From contig NZ_JAETWB010000001.1 in the NCBI RefSeq assembly GCF_016773205.1, positions 1,054,001-1,118,000 on the forward strand: 64,000 nucleotides of DNA. The letters are read 5' to 3'. Both the position numbers and the translations under genes were made by a program. This DNA comes from Belnapia arida (GTDB lineage: Bacteria; Pseudomonadota; Alphaproteobacteria; Acetobacterales; Acetobacteraceae). Each line of letters begins with the position of its first letter. Within the stretch, counting starts at the first letter, position 1. Shown in pieces: positions 1 to 8,055 of the stretch. The notes under the pieces were generated by a model, which saw only the letters and a list, made by a program, of their open reading frames with translations, made no database searches and was not told where the DNA came from.

Positions 1-462
1 AATAGCTCCGACCGCACGACCGGTGGCGCGGCCGCAGGTGCGGCGACGGGCGCCGGCATCGGCGCGCTCGGTGGCCCGGTAGGTGCGCTGGCCGGGGCGG
101 CGATCGGAGCCGGCGCGGGTGCCGTGACCGGCGCGACGACCAGCCCGCGCGACGTCAATCTCGGCACGCCGCCCTGGAGCAACCCCGAAGTGCGTACGCC
201 GCTCGACGATAACAAGTCGACCCGGCGCAGCAGCCGCCGCTCGCAGAGCGCGGCACGCCGGCCGACCAGTGAGGCAGACCGCGCTTACATGGGCGGCGGC
301 ATGGTCGGCACGCCCACCAATACCGGCGCGACCACGGGCAGGACCATGGACACGACGACCGGCACCACCGGCAGCGGCATGGGCGCGCGCGGCGATGCGG
401 TGCCGCCCGCCGGTACGGCGCCGGCCGGCAACAGCATGAACAGCACGACGCCAGTGCGCTGA
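1..462 (+). CDS. Glycine-zipper protein, 3' part only
   Basis: The reading frame is open from the first base of the window, so the gene starts outside it; 153 codons are visible and it ends with TGA. The first 40 visible residues are a Gly/Ala-rich stretch with repeated GxxxG spacing (GALGG, GAAIGAGAGA), the pattern of glycine-zipper segments in small envelope proteins. The rest is low-complexity, rich in Thr, Ser, Gly, Arg and Pro, with no recognisable catalytic domain. An outer-membrane or periplasmic location is inferred from the family; the missing N-terminus would show whether there is a signal peptide or lipobox. Function unknown. Confidence 0.6.
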   Translation, partial: NSSDRTTGGAAAGAATGAGIGALGGPVGALAGAAIGAGAGAVTGATTSPRDVNLGTPPWSNPEVRTPLDDNKSTRRSSRRSQSAARRPTSEADRAYMGGGMVGTPTNTGATTGRTMDTTTGTTGSGMGARGDAVPPAGTAPAGNSMNSTTPVR

Positions 463-470
463 GGCTGGCC

Positions 471-500
471 GCGGTAGCGGAGCTCCGGCCCCGCTACCGC
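471..500. terminator. GC-rich hairpin between convergent genes
   Basis: A perfect 10-bp inverted repeat (GCGGTAGCGG / CCGCTACCGC, 10-nt loop) sits 9 bp after the stop of the glycine-zipper gene and covers the stop codon of the TRAP large-permease gene arriving from the other side. It has no T-tract on either strand, so it is not a textbook intrinsic terminator. It may act as a bidirectional 3'-end hairpin that protects the transcripts or blocks read-through. Confidence 0.5.
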
Positions 501-1915
501 GACAGCAGCAGGTCCGGCAGTCCGGTGACCAGCGTCACCGGGAAGAGGGTACAGAGCACCACGGTCAGCACCAGCATGAGGAAGAAGGGCAGGCTGGCCA
601 TCGCCACCTCGGTCTGCTCCTTCCCCGTCATCGTCTGCATGACGAAGAGGTTGAAGCCGACAGGCGGCGTAATCTCGGCGATCTCCACCAGCAGCACGAT
701 GAAGATGCCGAACCACACGAGGTCGAACCCCGCCTGCTGCACCAGCGGGATGACGATGGAGGTGGTCAGCACGATCATCGACACGCCGTCGAGTGCCGTG
801 CCGAGCAGGACATAGACGACGGTGAGGATGGCGATCAGCCCATAGGGGCCGAGGTTGAGGTGCACGACCCCCTCCGCGAGCGCCGCCGGGATGCCGGTGA
901 GCGCCATCGCCTTGGTGAGGAAGGCCGCGCCCGCCAGGATGAACATGATCATGCATGACAGGCGCGTCGCGCCCTTCACGCTGTCGAGGAAGGCCTGCCA
1001 GGTCAGCACGCTCTCGCCCGCGGCGAGGCCGAGGAGCGCGAAAAAGGCGATCGGCCAGACCTCGGAGAAACCGATGACGCCGAAGGCCCAGGCCAGCAGG
1101 TCGGCGGCGAGCAGCACGGCGCCGGTGCGCCAGCCGGCCGCCATCAGCAGGGCGCCGAGCACGCCGAAGGCCGCCGCCTCAGTCGCCGTCGCCCAGCCGA
1201 CGAACATGGTGCCGATGACGACGACGATCAGCACGGCACAGGGAATCAACTTGGCGCTCGCCCGGAGCTTCCCGGCGAGGCTCATCCGTGGCTCCGCCCT
1301 GGGCTGCTTCGACGGATTCAGCATCGCCCAGATGGCGATATAGGCGCTGAAGAGCAGCATCACGAGCAGGCCCGGGATGCAGCCGGCGATGAAGACGCGG
1401 ATGATCGAGACCTCGGCCGCCACCGCATAGACGACCATGATGATCGAGGGCGGGATCAGGATGCCGAGGGTGCCGGAGGTGGCGAGGCTGCCAACGGCCA
1501 CGTTCTCGTCGTAGCCGCGCCGCTTCAGCTCCGGCAGCGCGATCTTCGAGACCGTCGCGCAGGTCGCGGCGCTGGAGCCGGAGACGCTGCCGAAGATGCC
1601 GCAGGCGAGGATGTTCACGTGGAGCAGGCCGCCCGGGATGCGCCGCACCCAGGGGGCGAGGCCGTTGAACAGCTCCTCCGACAGCTTGGTGCGGAAAAGG
1701 ATCTCGCCCATCCAGACGAACATCGGCAGCGCCGCGAGCGTCCAAGAGCCGGTCGCCTCCCAGAAGGAGGAGGCAAGGAACAGCCCCGGGCTCGGATGCA
1801 CGAAGACCATGGCGATATAGCCGACAGCGGCCAGCGACATGGCGATCCAGAGCCCGGCGCCGAGCAGGATGCACAGCAGCACCAGCAGCAGCAGGGCGAA
1901 GGTCAGCAGATCCAT
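494..1915 (-). CDS. TRAP transporter large permease (DctM family)
   Basis: The 473-residue polytopic inner-membrane protein starts with MDLLTFALLLLVLL and has the DctM layout: repeated hydrophobic helices, the GIFGSVSGSSAATCATVSKIALPELKRR-type region near residue 110, and the GTLGILIPPSII motif around residue 150. It carries the sodium- or proton-driven substrate flux of a TRAP transporter. It is slightly longer than the usual 430 residues because of extra helices around residues 240-300. The start lies 3 nt after the small-permease stop, so the two are probably translated together. The substrate (usually a carboxylate) cannot be told from sequence. Confidence 0.92.
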   Translation of the reverse strand: MDLLTFALLLLVLLCILLGAGLWIAMSLAAVGYIAMVFVHPSPGLFLASSFWEATGSWTLAALPMFVWMGEILFRTKLSEELFNGLAPWVRRIPGGLLHVNILACGIFGSVSGSSAATCATVSKIALPELKRRGYDENVAVGSLATSGTLGILIPPSIIMVVYAVAAEVSIIRVFIAGCIPGLLVMLLFSAYIAIWAMLNPSKQPRAEPRMSLAGKLRASAKLIPCAVLIVVVIGTMFVGWATATEAAAFGVLGALLMAAGWRTGAVLLAADLLAWAFGVIGFSEVWPIAFFALLGLAAGESVLTWQAFLDSVKGATRLSCMIMFILAGAAFLTKAMALTGIPAALAEGVVHLNLGPYGLIAILTVVYVLLGTALDGVSMIVLTTSIVIPLVQQAGFDLVWFGIFIVLLVEIAEITPPVGFNLFVMQTMTGKEQTEVAMASLPFFLMLVLTVVLCTLFPVTLVTGLPDLLLSR

Positions 1916-1918
1916 CGG

Positions 1919-2452
1919 TCAGACCTCCGCCGAGAAGTCGCCGGCCGCGGCGCGTTCCTCGGCCGCGACGACATAGCCCGGCCTGGCGCCGCCGAGGACG
2001 GTGACGAACTCATCGAGGATGGCGATGAGCAGCAGGCCGGTGCCGAGCGGCACGGCAAGCTTCGGAATCCAGAGCGGGATGGGCACGGTGCCCTGCGCCA
2101 CCTCCTCGATCTCCCAGCTGAACCACATGTCCTGCGCGGTCCAGAAGGTGACATAGGCGATCAGCACCGCGGCGAGGCCGAGCACCAGCAGCTCCGCCCA
2201 GCGCCGGGCGGCGGGCCCCAGCCTGTCGAGCGCCATGCCGACGCGGATCAGTTCGCCGCGCTTGAAGGTGGCGGCCAGGGCGAAGAAGGTGGTCGAGACG
2301 CAGAGATAGGCGCTGACATCGTCGGCGGCCGGGAGCTGGAGCTGCATCTCCCGCAGCACGACCTGTGCCATCATCACGCAGAAGATGGCGAAGAGCGACA
2401 GGGCGGCGAGGCCGGCGCCCAGGGCATAGAGCACGTCGAGCAGGCGGCGCAT
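1919..2452 (-). CDS. TRAP transporter small permease (DctQ family)
   Basis: This 177-residue protein has four predicted membrane helices and partners the large permease encoded 3 nt downstream. I chose the ATG giving MRRLLDVLYALGAG because it begins at the first helix and has GGAGG about 11 nt upstream; a longer frame to 2566 would add a Pro/Arg/Cys-rich tail not seen in DctQ proteins. The amphipathic FKRGELIRVGMAL segment between helices 2 and 3 is typical of the family. It lies 180 bp after the solute-binding gene, with a strong hairpin between. Confidence 0.88.
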   Translation of the reverse strand: MRRLLDVLYALGAGLAALSLFAIFCVMMAQVVLREMQLQLPAADDVSAYLCVSTTFFALAATFKRGELIRVGMALDRLGPAARRWAELLVLGLAAVLIAYVTFWTAQDMWFSWEIEEVAQGTVPIPLWIPKLAVPLGTGLLLIAILDEFVTVLGGARPGYVVAAEERAAAGDFSAEV

Positions 2453-2589
2453 GCGGGTCAGCGGCCTCCGAAGACGCGGCGGATGGTCGGCATTGGTGCA
2501 AGCCCCCTGATGGCACGTCCCGGCCCGGCACCATCGCCGCCGGGTCGGGAGGCCGCAAGGGGCCATGGCATGGCGGAGATGGCATGGCA

Positions 2590-2622
2590 GGCGGCGCTGC
2601 CCGTAAACCAGGCAGCGCCGCC
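2590..2622 (-). promoter_or_regulatory. Intra-operon hairpin after the TRAP binding-protein gene
   Basis: A perfect 12-bp stem (GGCGGCGCTGCC / GGCAGCGCCGCC) with a 9-nt loop begins 10 nt downstream of the dctP-like stop on the minus strand and precedes the permease genes. No T-run follows. Such hairpins commonly stabilise the binding-protein segment of the mRNA or partly terminate, so that the binding protein is made in excess of the permeases. That role is inferred; the stem itself is visible. Confidence 0.6.
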
Positions 2623-2632
2623 GCAGCCATGG

Positions 2633-3616
2633 TCAGGCAGCGCGCAGCGCATCGACCAGCTTGCGGCCGTCCTCGCCGGCGCGCTGGACCCATTCCTCGG
2701 TCATGGTGTTGCCGATCTGCTTCAGCTCGGCCATGACGGCGGGCGACACGGTGCCGATCGTCAGGCCCTTCTCGGCGAGCCTCGCCTCGGAGGCCTTCTG
2801 CGCCTCCGCTGCATAGGTCCAGCCGCGGTCCTCGGCCTTCTGCGCCATCGCCTTCACCGCGGCCTGCTGGTCGGCCGGCAGCCCCTCCAGTGCGCGGCGG
2901 GAGATCAGGATGGCGTTCTTCGTCATCGAGAAGGTCGCCGGGGTGAAGACCTTGGCGTAATCCCAGGCGGAGGTGTCGACGCCGGTCTGGGCGCTCGTCA
3001 CCATGGCGGTGGCGATGCCGGTGGCGAAGGCCTGGGCAAGCTCGGCCTGCTGGACCAGCACCGGGTTGGCACCGACCAGCGCGGCGAATCGGTTGGTCAG
3101 CGGGCTGAAGGTGCGGAAGCGGCTGCCTTTCAGCACGTCGAGGCTGGTCAATGGCACCTGGGTGTAGAAGCCGGCCGCCGGCCAGGTGACCGTGTAGAGC
3201 AACGAGAGGCCCTGGCGGGCCAGCCGGGCCTCGATATAGGGGCGCTGCAGCTCGGCCAGCCTCCGGGCGCCGGCGAAGTCGGGCACTAGGAACGGCACGG
3301 CATCGGCGTCGAAGAAGGGGTCCTCGTTGGAATAGGCGGTCAGCAGGATCTCGCCGATCTGCACCTGCCCGGTCTGCACGCCGCGCTTGATCTGCGGCAT
3401 GGGCAGGAGGGAGGCGTTGCCGTGCAGCTGGACCTGCAGCTTGCTGCCGGTGGCCTGATCGAGATCGGCGCAGAACTCGCGGAGGTTCCTCGTGTGGAAA
3501 TTGCCGTCCGGATAGGCGCTGGCGAGCTGCCACCTGGTCTGCGCCCGGGCGGGTGCGAGGCCCAAGGCGGCCAGCAGGCTCGGCGCCGCCAGCGTGGCGC
3601 GGCGGGTGATGGTCAT
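2633..3616 (-). CDS. TRAP transporter substrate-binding protein (DctP family)
   Basis: The 327-residue periplasmic protein starts MTITRRATLAAPSLLAALG, a twin-arginine-like signal with probable cleavage after ARAQ. The mature part follows the DctP fold: an N-terminal WQLASAYPDGNFHTRN strand-turn, a VQIGEILLTAYSNEDPFFD ligand-loop region near residue 90, and the conserved SRFRTFSPLTNRF segment near residue 165, where the Arg normally binds a substrate carboxylate. It is the first gene of the operon binding protein - small permease - large permease. Ligand unknown. Confidence 0.9.
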   Translation of the reverse strand: MTITRRATLAAPSLLAALGLAPARAQTRWQLASAYPDGNFHTRNLREFCADLDQATGSKLQVQLHGNASLLPMPQIKRGVQTGQVQIGEILLTAYSNEDPFFDADAVPFLVPDFAGARRLAELQRPYIEARLARQGLSLLYTVTWPAAGFYTQVPLTSLDVLKGSRFRTFSPLTNRFAALVGANPVLVQQAELAQAFATGIATAMVTSAQTGVDTSAWDYAKVFTPATFSMTKNAILISRRALEGLPADQQAAVKAMAQKAEDRGWTYAAEAQKASEARLAEKGLTIGTVSPAVMAELKQIGNTMTEEWVQRAGEDGRKLVDALRAA

Positions 3617-3764
3617 GCGTGAAAGCCCCCGGTTCGTTACCGGCGGCGAGTGAAGCCCGGAAATCGGCTCCTCAACAAGGGGCCTTGGTACAAGCCCCGG
3701 TCAGGTGGAAGCATCTGGCCGAGTGCTCTGCCCGAGCGGACGATAGGCTGGCGCGGAAGCCGCC

Positions 3765-4202
3765 CTAGCCGGCGGAGACCACGTAATGCTTCAGCTCCTC
3801 CGCCTCCTGCTCGGCCGCCTCGATGCGCGCCTTCACCAAGTCGCCGATCGAGATCATGCCGACCAGGCCGCCGCCGGCATCGAGCACAGGTAGATGACGG
3901 ACGCGGCGCGTCGTCATCAGCGAGAGCGCTTCCGTCACCAGCGTCTCCGGACGGATGGTCACGAGATCGCGGGTCATGAACTGGGTCGCCTGGAGGCCGG
4001 TGGTGCCGGGGCCATGCGCCGCCATGCCGCCGACGATGTCCCGCTCGCTCAGGATGCCGAGCAGCTCGCCGCCGGGACCGCGGACCAGGGCAGCGCCGAT
4101 GCGGTGCTCGGCCAGAAGGCGAGCAGCGTCAAGGACCGTCTGATCGGGCCCGAGCGAGATGACGCGGTTACCCTTCGTCTTCAGGATCGCGGCGATGACC
4201 AT
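3765..4202 (-). CDS. Tandem CBS-domain protein
   Basis: This 145-residue soluble protein consists almost only of two CBS domains: residues about 8-62 (VISLGPDQTVLDAARLLAEH, ending GILSERDIV) and 72-130 (MTRDLVTIRPETLVTEAL, ending GMISIGDLV). A C-terminal helix is rich in Glu and Ala. CBS pairs bind adenosyl ligands such as AMP, ATP or SAM. The IGDLVKARIEAAEQEAEELK tail is common in stand-alone alphaproteobacterial CBS proteins. It lies alone between two minus-strand genes with about 90-150 bp on each side. No partner enzyme is evident. Confidence 0.88.
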   Translation of the reverse strand: MVIAAILKTKGNRVISLGPDQTVLDAARLLAEHRIGAALVRGPGGELLGILSERDIVGGMAAHGPGTTGLQATQFMTRDLVTIRPETLVTEALSLMTTRRVRHLPVLDAGGGLVGMISIGDLVKARIEAAEQEAEELKHYVVSAG

Positions 4203-4294
4203 GGGTGCCTCCCTTGAACTGGTCTTCCTTCAGATCGGGCAGGCTGCGCCGCCGCGCGCGCCGGTTGCAAGCAAAAGCGGCGCCGCGGGGCTGC

Positions 4295-6085
4295 TCATTC
4301 CGCCGCCTTCACGGGCTGCGCGGCGGTCAGCGGGGCGCTGGCGGTGAGCTGCGTCTTCACCAGTTCGGCGAAGCGGCCGCCCTGCTGCACCAGCGTGTCG
4401 AAGCTGCCACGCTCGACGATCCGGCCGCCTTCGAAGACGAGGATCTCGTCGGCATCGCGCACAGTCGAGAGGCGATGGGCGATGATGAAGGTGGTGCGGC
4501 CCGCCATCAGCGCGGCGAGCGCCTTCTGCACCCGCGCCTCGGTCGCGGCGTCGAGCGCACTCGTCGCCTCGTCGAGGATCAGCACCGGCGGGTCCTTCAG
4601 CAGGGCGCGGGCGATGGCGAGGCGCTGGCGCTGGCCGCCGGAGAGGCTGGCGCCGCGCTCGCCGACCAGCGTGTCGTAGCCCTTCGGCTGCCGGATGATG
4701 AAATCATGCGCCTCGGCCATGCGGCAGGCGCGTTCCAGCTCGTCCTGCGTGGCGTCCGGGCGGCCGACCAAGAGGTTGTCCTTGATCGTCCGATTGAAGA
4801 GCATGCTCTCCTGGAAGACGACGCCGACGTTGCGCCGCAGGCTTTCCAGGGTGATGTCGCGCAGGTCGTGGCCGTCGAGCGTGACGCGGCCACCCACCGG
4901 GTCCCACAGCCGCTGCAGCAGCGCCATCGCCGTCGACTTGCCCGCACCGGTCTGGCCGACCAGGGCGAGCGTGCGGCCCGGCTCGGCGCGGAACTCGACG
5001 TCGGAGAGGATGCGCGGGCCGCCGGGATAGGCGAAGGCAACCTTGTCGAACACCACCTGACCCGAGGCGCGGCCGAGCGAGACGGCACCCGGACGTTCCG
5101 GCACGCTGGTGCGGGCGTCCAGCACCTCGAAGAACTCGGCGATGCCGGGCGCCTGGAAGACGAGGCGCGAGACGAAGGCGACGGCGCCTTCCAGCTTGTT
5201 GATCAGCAGCATGGCGAAGCCCATGAAGCTGACGATCTCGCCGACCGTCGCCTTGCCGTCGAGATGCAGCAGGGTGCCCAGGATGAAGATGGAGATGACC
5301 GTCAGCGTGCTGGCCGCGCGGGTCAGCACCGAGACAACGGCCCACCAGTTCAGCACCGGGAATTGGTGATCCATCACCTGGCGCACGATGTCGCCGAACA
5401 TGCGCGCCTCGCTCGCCATGCGGGTGAAGGATTGCACGACGATGACGTTGGAGAGCGCATCCTGCGCCGTGCCGGCGAGGCGGGACTGGAACATCTCCAC
5501 CTTGCCCTGCGCCGTCTCGGTCTGGCGGATGACGAAGGCGGTGATGACGGCGAAGACCACGACCAGGCCGAGGAGCAGCAGGCCGAGGCGCCAGTTCATC
5601 GCCAGCGTCAGCGGCAGCAGGACCAACGCTGCGACGAAGGTCGAGAGATGGTCGCGGAAAAAGGCGAGCCAGATGCTGAACAGGTTGTCGGCGCCGACCA
5701 GCATCACCTTCATCAGCCGGCCGGACTGGATGTCGCCGTGGAAGGAGAGCGGCAGGGCGAGCACATGCTCGTAGTAGCTGTGCATGGAGAGTAGGCGGTT
5801 GCGATGGGCCATGCGGTCCGCCAGCAACGAGACCGCGACCGTCGCGCCGATGCCGGAGAGGCCGACCGCGCTCCAGAGCGCGAGCAGGGCGAAGGCGCGC
5901 TCCCATACCTGGTCCCGCGTGCTGGTCGAAGCGTGGGAGAGCACGTCCACCACCCGTCCGAACAGGACCGGCTCGAGGAAGAGCAGCCCGGCGAGCGCGA
6001 TGTTTGCGGTCGCCAGGCCGGCCGCCACCCAGCGGTCCTTCCACAGCAGCTTCAGGACCCGCCCGTAGAGCCTGATAAAATCCAT
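4295..6085 (-). CDS. ABC exporter, permease-ATPase fusion (NdvA/ChvA glucan-exporter type)
   Basis: A half-transporter of 596 residues: six membrane helices (about 20-300), then a nucleotide-binding domain with Walker A GQTGAGKST, signature LSGGQRQR, Walker B LILDEATSALD and the switch His in IIAHRLST. The N-terminus MDFIRLYGRVLKLL and the EPVLFGRVVDVLS segment match the NdvA/ChvA exporters of cyclic beta-1,2-glucan more closely than lipid flippases of the MsbA type. I chose 6085 because upstream in-frame sequence is non-conserved. No glucan synthase gene is in view, so the substrate is inferred from family only. Confidence 0.85.
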   Translation of the reverse strand: MDFIRLYGRVLKLLWKDRWVAAGLATANIALAGLLFLEPVLFGRVVDVLSHASTSTRDQVWERAFALLALWSAVGLSGIGATVAVSLLADRMAHRNRLLSMHSYYEHVLALPLSFHGDIQSGRLMKVMLVGADNLFSIWLAFFRDHLSTFVAALVLLPLTLAMNWRLGLLLLGLVVVFAVITAFVIRQTETAQGKVEMFQSRLAGTAQDALSNVIVVQSFTRMASEARMFGDIVRQVMDHQFPVLNWWAVVSVLTRAASTLTVISIFILGTLLHLDGKATVGEIVSFMGFAMLLINKLEGAVAFVSRLVFQAPGIAEFFEVLDARTSVPERPGAVSLGRASGQVVFDKVAFAYPGGPRILSDVEFRAEPGRTLALVGQTGAGKSTAMALLQRLWDPVGGRVTLDGHDLRDITLESLRRNVGVVFQESMLFNRTIKDNLLVGRPDATQDELERACRMAEAHDFIIRQPKGYDTLVGERGASLSGGQRQRLAIARALLKDPPVLILDEATSALDAATEARVQKALAALMAGRTTFIIAHRLSTVRDADEILVFEGGRIVERGSFDTLVQQGGRFAELVKTQLTASAPLTAAQPVKAAE

Positions 6086-6315
6086 CCCGGCGCCCCTGTG
6101 AGTGGTCCCCATGCCCGGCGGCGCCGGGCCATCCGATGCCGTAATAGGCAAGCCTCGCCGAAGGGCAAGGCCACCCCTGCGGCAACACCGGGATGGGATC
6201 GGCGGAGGGCGCCGGGAGTTCCCTGCGTTTTGCGGAACGATCCCGTGCCGGGAGGGTTGACGGCGCGCCGGCCGCACCGCCACCTATGCGGCACGATAAA
6301 AGGGAGGAACTTCCA

Positions 6316-7311
6316 ATGAACGTGACCCGCCGCGCGGCACTCGCCGCCGGGGCCGGCCTGCTCGCCGCCCCGGCCCTTGCCCATGCGCAGGAAACCTGGC
6401 CAGCCCGCACGGTGCGGCTTGTGGTGCCCTTCACCCCGGCGGGCACCACCGACATCGCCGCCCGCATCCTCGCCGAGCGGCTCACGCAGCGGCTCGGACA
6501 GAACGTCATCGTCGAGAACCGGCCGGGCGCGGGCGGCAATATCGGCTCGGATGCCGTCGTCCAAGCCGATCCGGATGGCTACTCGCTGTTGATGTGCACG
6601 GTGAGCTCGGGGGCGATCAATTACAGCCTGTATGGGGCGAAAATGCCCTACAAGCCGGACGCCCTGGCGGCGGCCGGCCTGATGCTGCAGGTGCCAAATG
6701 CCATCTTCGTCACCAACAGCCTGCCGGTGAAGACGCTCAGGGAGTTGGTGGACTACGTCAAGGCACGGCCGGGGCGGCTCAACAACGGCAGCTCCGGCAT
6801 CGGCACCTCGCTGCACCTGACCGGGGAGCTGCTGAAATCCGCGACGGGCATCCAGATGCAGCACGTTCCCTTCCGCGGCGCAGGACCGATGCTGCAGGAG
6901 GTGATCGCCGGACGGATCGAGGTCGCGGTCGACAACCTGCCTTCCGTCATTGGCCATCTGCGCGAGGGGCGGCTGCGGCCGCTGGCGGTGACGACGAAGC
7001 AGCGCAGCCCGGCGCTGCCGGACGTGCCGACCACGGCGGAGGCCGGCTTCCCTGATGTGGAAGCGACGGCTTGGTTCGGCGTGCAGGCGCCGGCGCGGAC
7101 GCCGAAGCCGATCATCGACCGCCTCGGCACCGAGATCGACGCGGTGGTGAAGGAGCCCGAAACGCGGGCGAAGATCGCCGATCTCGGTGGCATGGCGCCC
7201 GGGCTGACGCCGGATGGCGGCACCACGCCCGAAGCCTTCGAGCGGTTCATCCAGGCCGAGATCGCGAAGTGGACGGAAGTGGTCCGAAAGTCGGGGGCGA
7301 CGGCCGAGTAG
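6316..7311 (+). CDS. Bug-family (TctC) solute-binding protein, orphan
   Basis: Periplasmic binding protein of 331 residues. A GGGAGGAA ribosome site precedes MNVTRRAALAAGAGLLAAP, a twin-arginine-like signal cleaved near AHAQ. The Bug hallmarks follow: RLVVPFTPAGTTDIAAR, the VENRPGAGGNIG loop, VPFRGAGPMLQEVIAG and LPDVPTTAEAGFPD. These proteins usually feed tripartite tricarboxylate transporters, but no tctA/tctB lies next to this gene, as with many orphan Bug genes. It converges with the racemase-like gene 5 bp away. The ligand is probably a small carboxylate or amide, but is unknown. Confidence 0.9.
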   Translation: MNVTRRAALAAGAGLLAAPALAHAQETWPARTVRLVVPFTPAGTTDIAARILAERLTQRLGQNVIVENRPGAGGNIGSDAVVQADPDGYSLLMCTVSSGAINYSLYGAKMPYKPDALAAAGLMLQVPNAIFVTNSLPVKTLRELVDYVKARPGRLNNGSSGIGTSLHLTGELLKSATGIQMQHVPFRGAGPMLQEVIAGRIEVAVDNLPSVIGHLREGRLRPLAVTTKQRSPALPDVPTTAEAGFPDVEATAWFGVQAPARTPKPIIDRLGTEIDAVVKEPETRAKIADLGGMAPGLTPDGGTTPEAFERFIQAEIAKWTEVVRKSGATAE

Positions 7312-7316
7312 CCCAC

Positions 7317-8051
7317 TCAGCTGCCGCGGAACAGGGCGGCCAGCGCCGGATCGATGCCGCCCACCTCGCGTCCCTGCGGCGCCGCGAAGCTGCCGAGGGC
7401 TGGCTTCGGCAGCCCGAGCGCGACCAGCATCTCCAGCAGCCGGACACCGCAGGCGATGCCGTCCAGCAGCGGCACGGGTGCGTCGGGCTGCAGCCGGGGC
7501 GCCATGCCGGCCAGGGCCGCGCCGCCCAGCACCACCGAATCGGATCCCTCCGCGGCAAGGCGGCCGATGGCGCCGTGCAGCAGGCGCGCCACCCGTTCCG
7601 GGTCCCGCACCGCATCCTGCGGCGTCGCCTCCAGGCCGGCGAGGCCGGCGAGGCGGCCGCTCAGCCCGTGCTGGGCGATGCGCTCACGGTAGGTTTCCGT
7701 CCCGCCGAAAGTCACCAGGCCGAAGCGGCCCCCGGCGAGGCAGGCGGTGAGGCAGGCGGCCTCGGTCATGCCGACCACCGGGCAGGGCATGAGCTGGCGA
7801 GCGGCCTCGAGCGCGGTATCGTGGCTGACGGCCAGCAGCACCCCATCCACCTTGCCGGCGTGGATGGCGAGGAGTTCCAGCAAGGCATGGCCAGCGACGA
7901 TGTTCTCGGCGCGGGAGGAGATCACCACCGGGCCGAAGCGCGGCGTCGCCGGCAGGATCTCTGTGCCCGGGCCGGCGGCAGCACGCGCCGCGGCGGCACA
8001 GAGCGCCGTGATGGCCTCAGTGGTATTGGCATTGGCGACCAGGATTCGCAT
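7317..8051 (-). CDS. Asp/Glu/hydantoin-racemase-fold protein lacking the catalytic cysteines
   Basis: The 244-residue protein has the two-domain racemase fold: MRILVANANTTEA at the start, ISSRAENIVAGHALLELL, PCPVVGMTEAA and a C-terminal VPLLDGIACGV. Active family members carry one Cys in an IACFGDP-type turn and a second in a VLGCAGM-type turn. Here these read LLAVSHDTAL and VLGGAALAG, so neither Cys is present. It may have another chemistry or be a binding protein. It starts 4 nt after the TauD-like stop, so the two genes are very likely one transcript. Confidence 0.82.
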   Translation of the reverse strand: MRILVANANTTEAITALCAAAARAAAGPGTEILPATPRFGPVVISSRAENIVAGHALLELLAIHAGKVDGVLLAVSHDTALEAARQLMPCPVVGMTEAACLTACLAGGRFGLVTFGGTETYRERIAQHGLSGRLAGLAGLEATPQDAVRDPERVARLLHGAIGRLAAEGSDSVVLGGAALAGMAPRLQPDAPVPLLDGIACGVRLLEMLVALGLPKPALGSFAAPQGREVGGIDPALAALFRGS

Positions 8052-8055
8052 CGGC

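Noticed and set aside
1619-3289. Long open frame (556 codons) antisense to the TRAP genes
   Set aside because: High GC leaves few stops in shadow frames; the sequence is Arg/Gly/Gln-rich without any domain, and the TRAP proteins on the other strand are clear.
3679-3698. Bulged hairpin in the leader of the TRAP operon
   Set aside because: GGGG-C-CTTG / CAAG-CCCC with a 3-nt loop is visible, but two 4-bp arms with a bulge are expected by chance in such GC-rich DNA.
4205-5794. Long open frame antisense to the ABC exporter
   Set aside because: Composition (His, Arg, Asp-rich repeats) is a mirror of the exporter codons; no start site or homology pattern.
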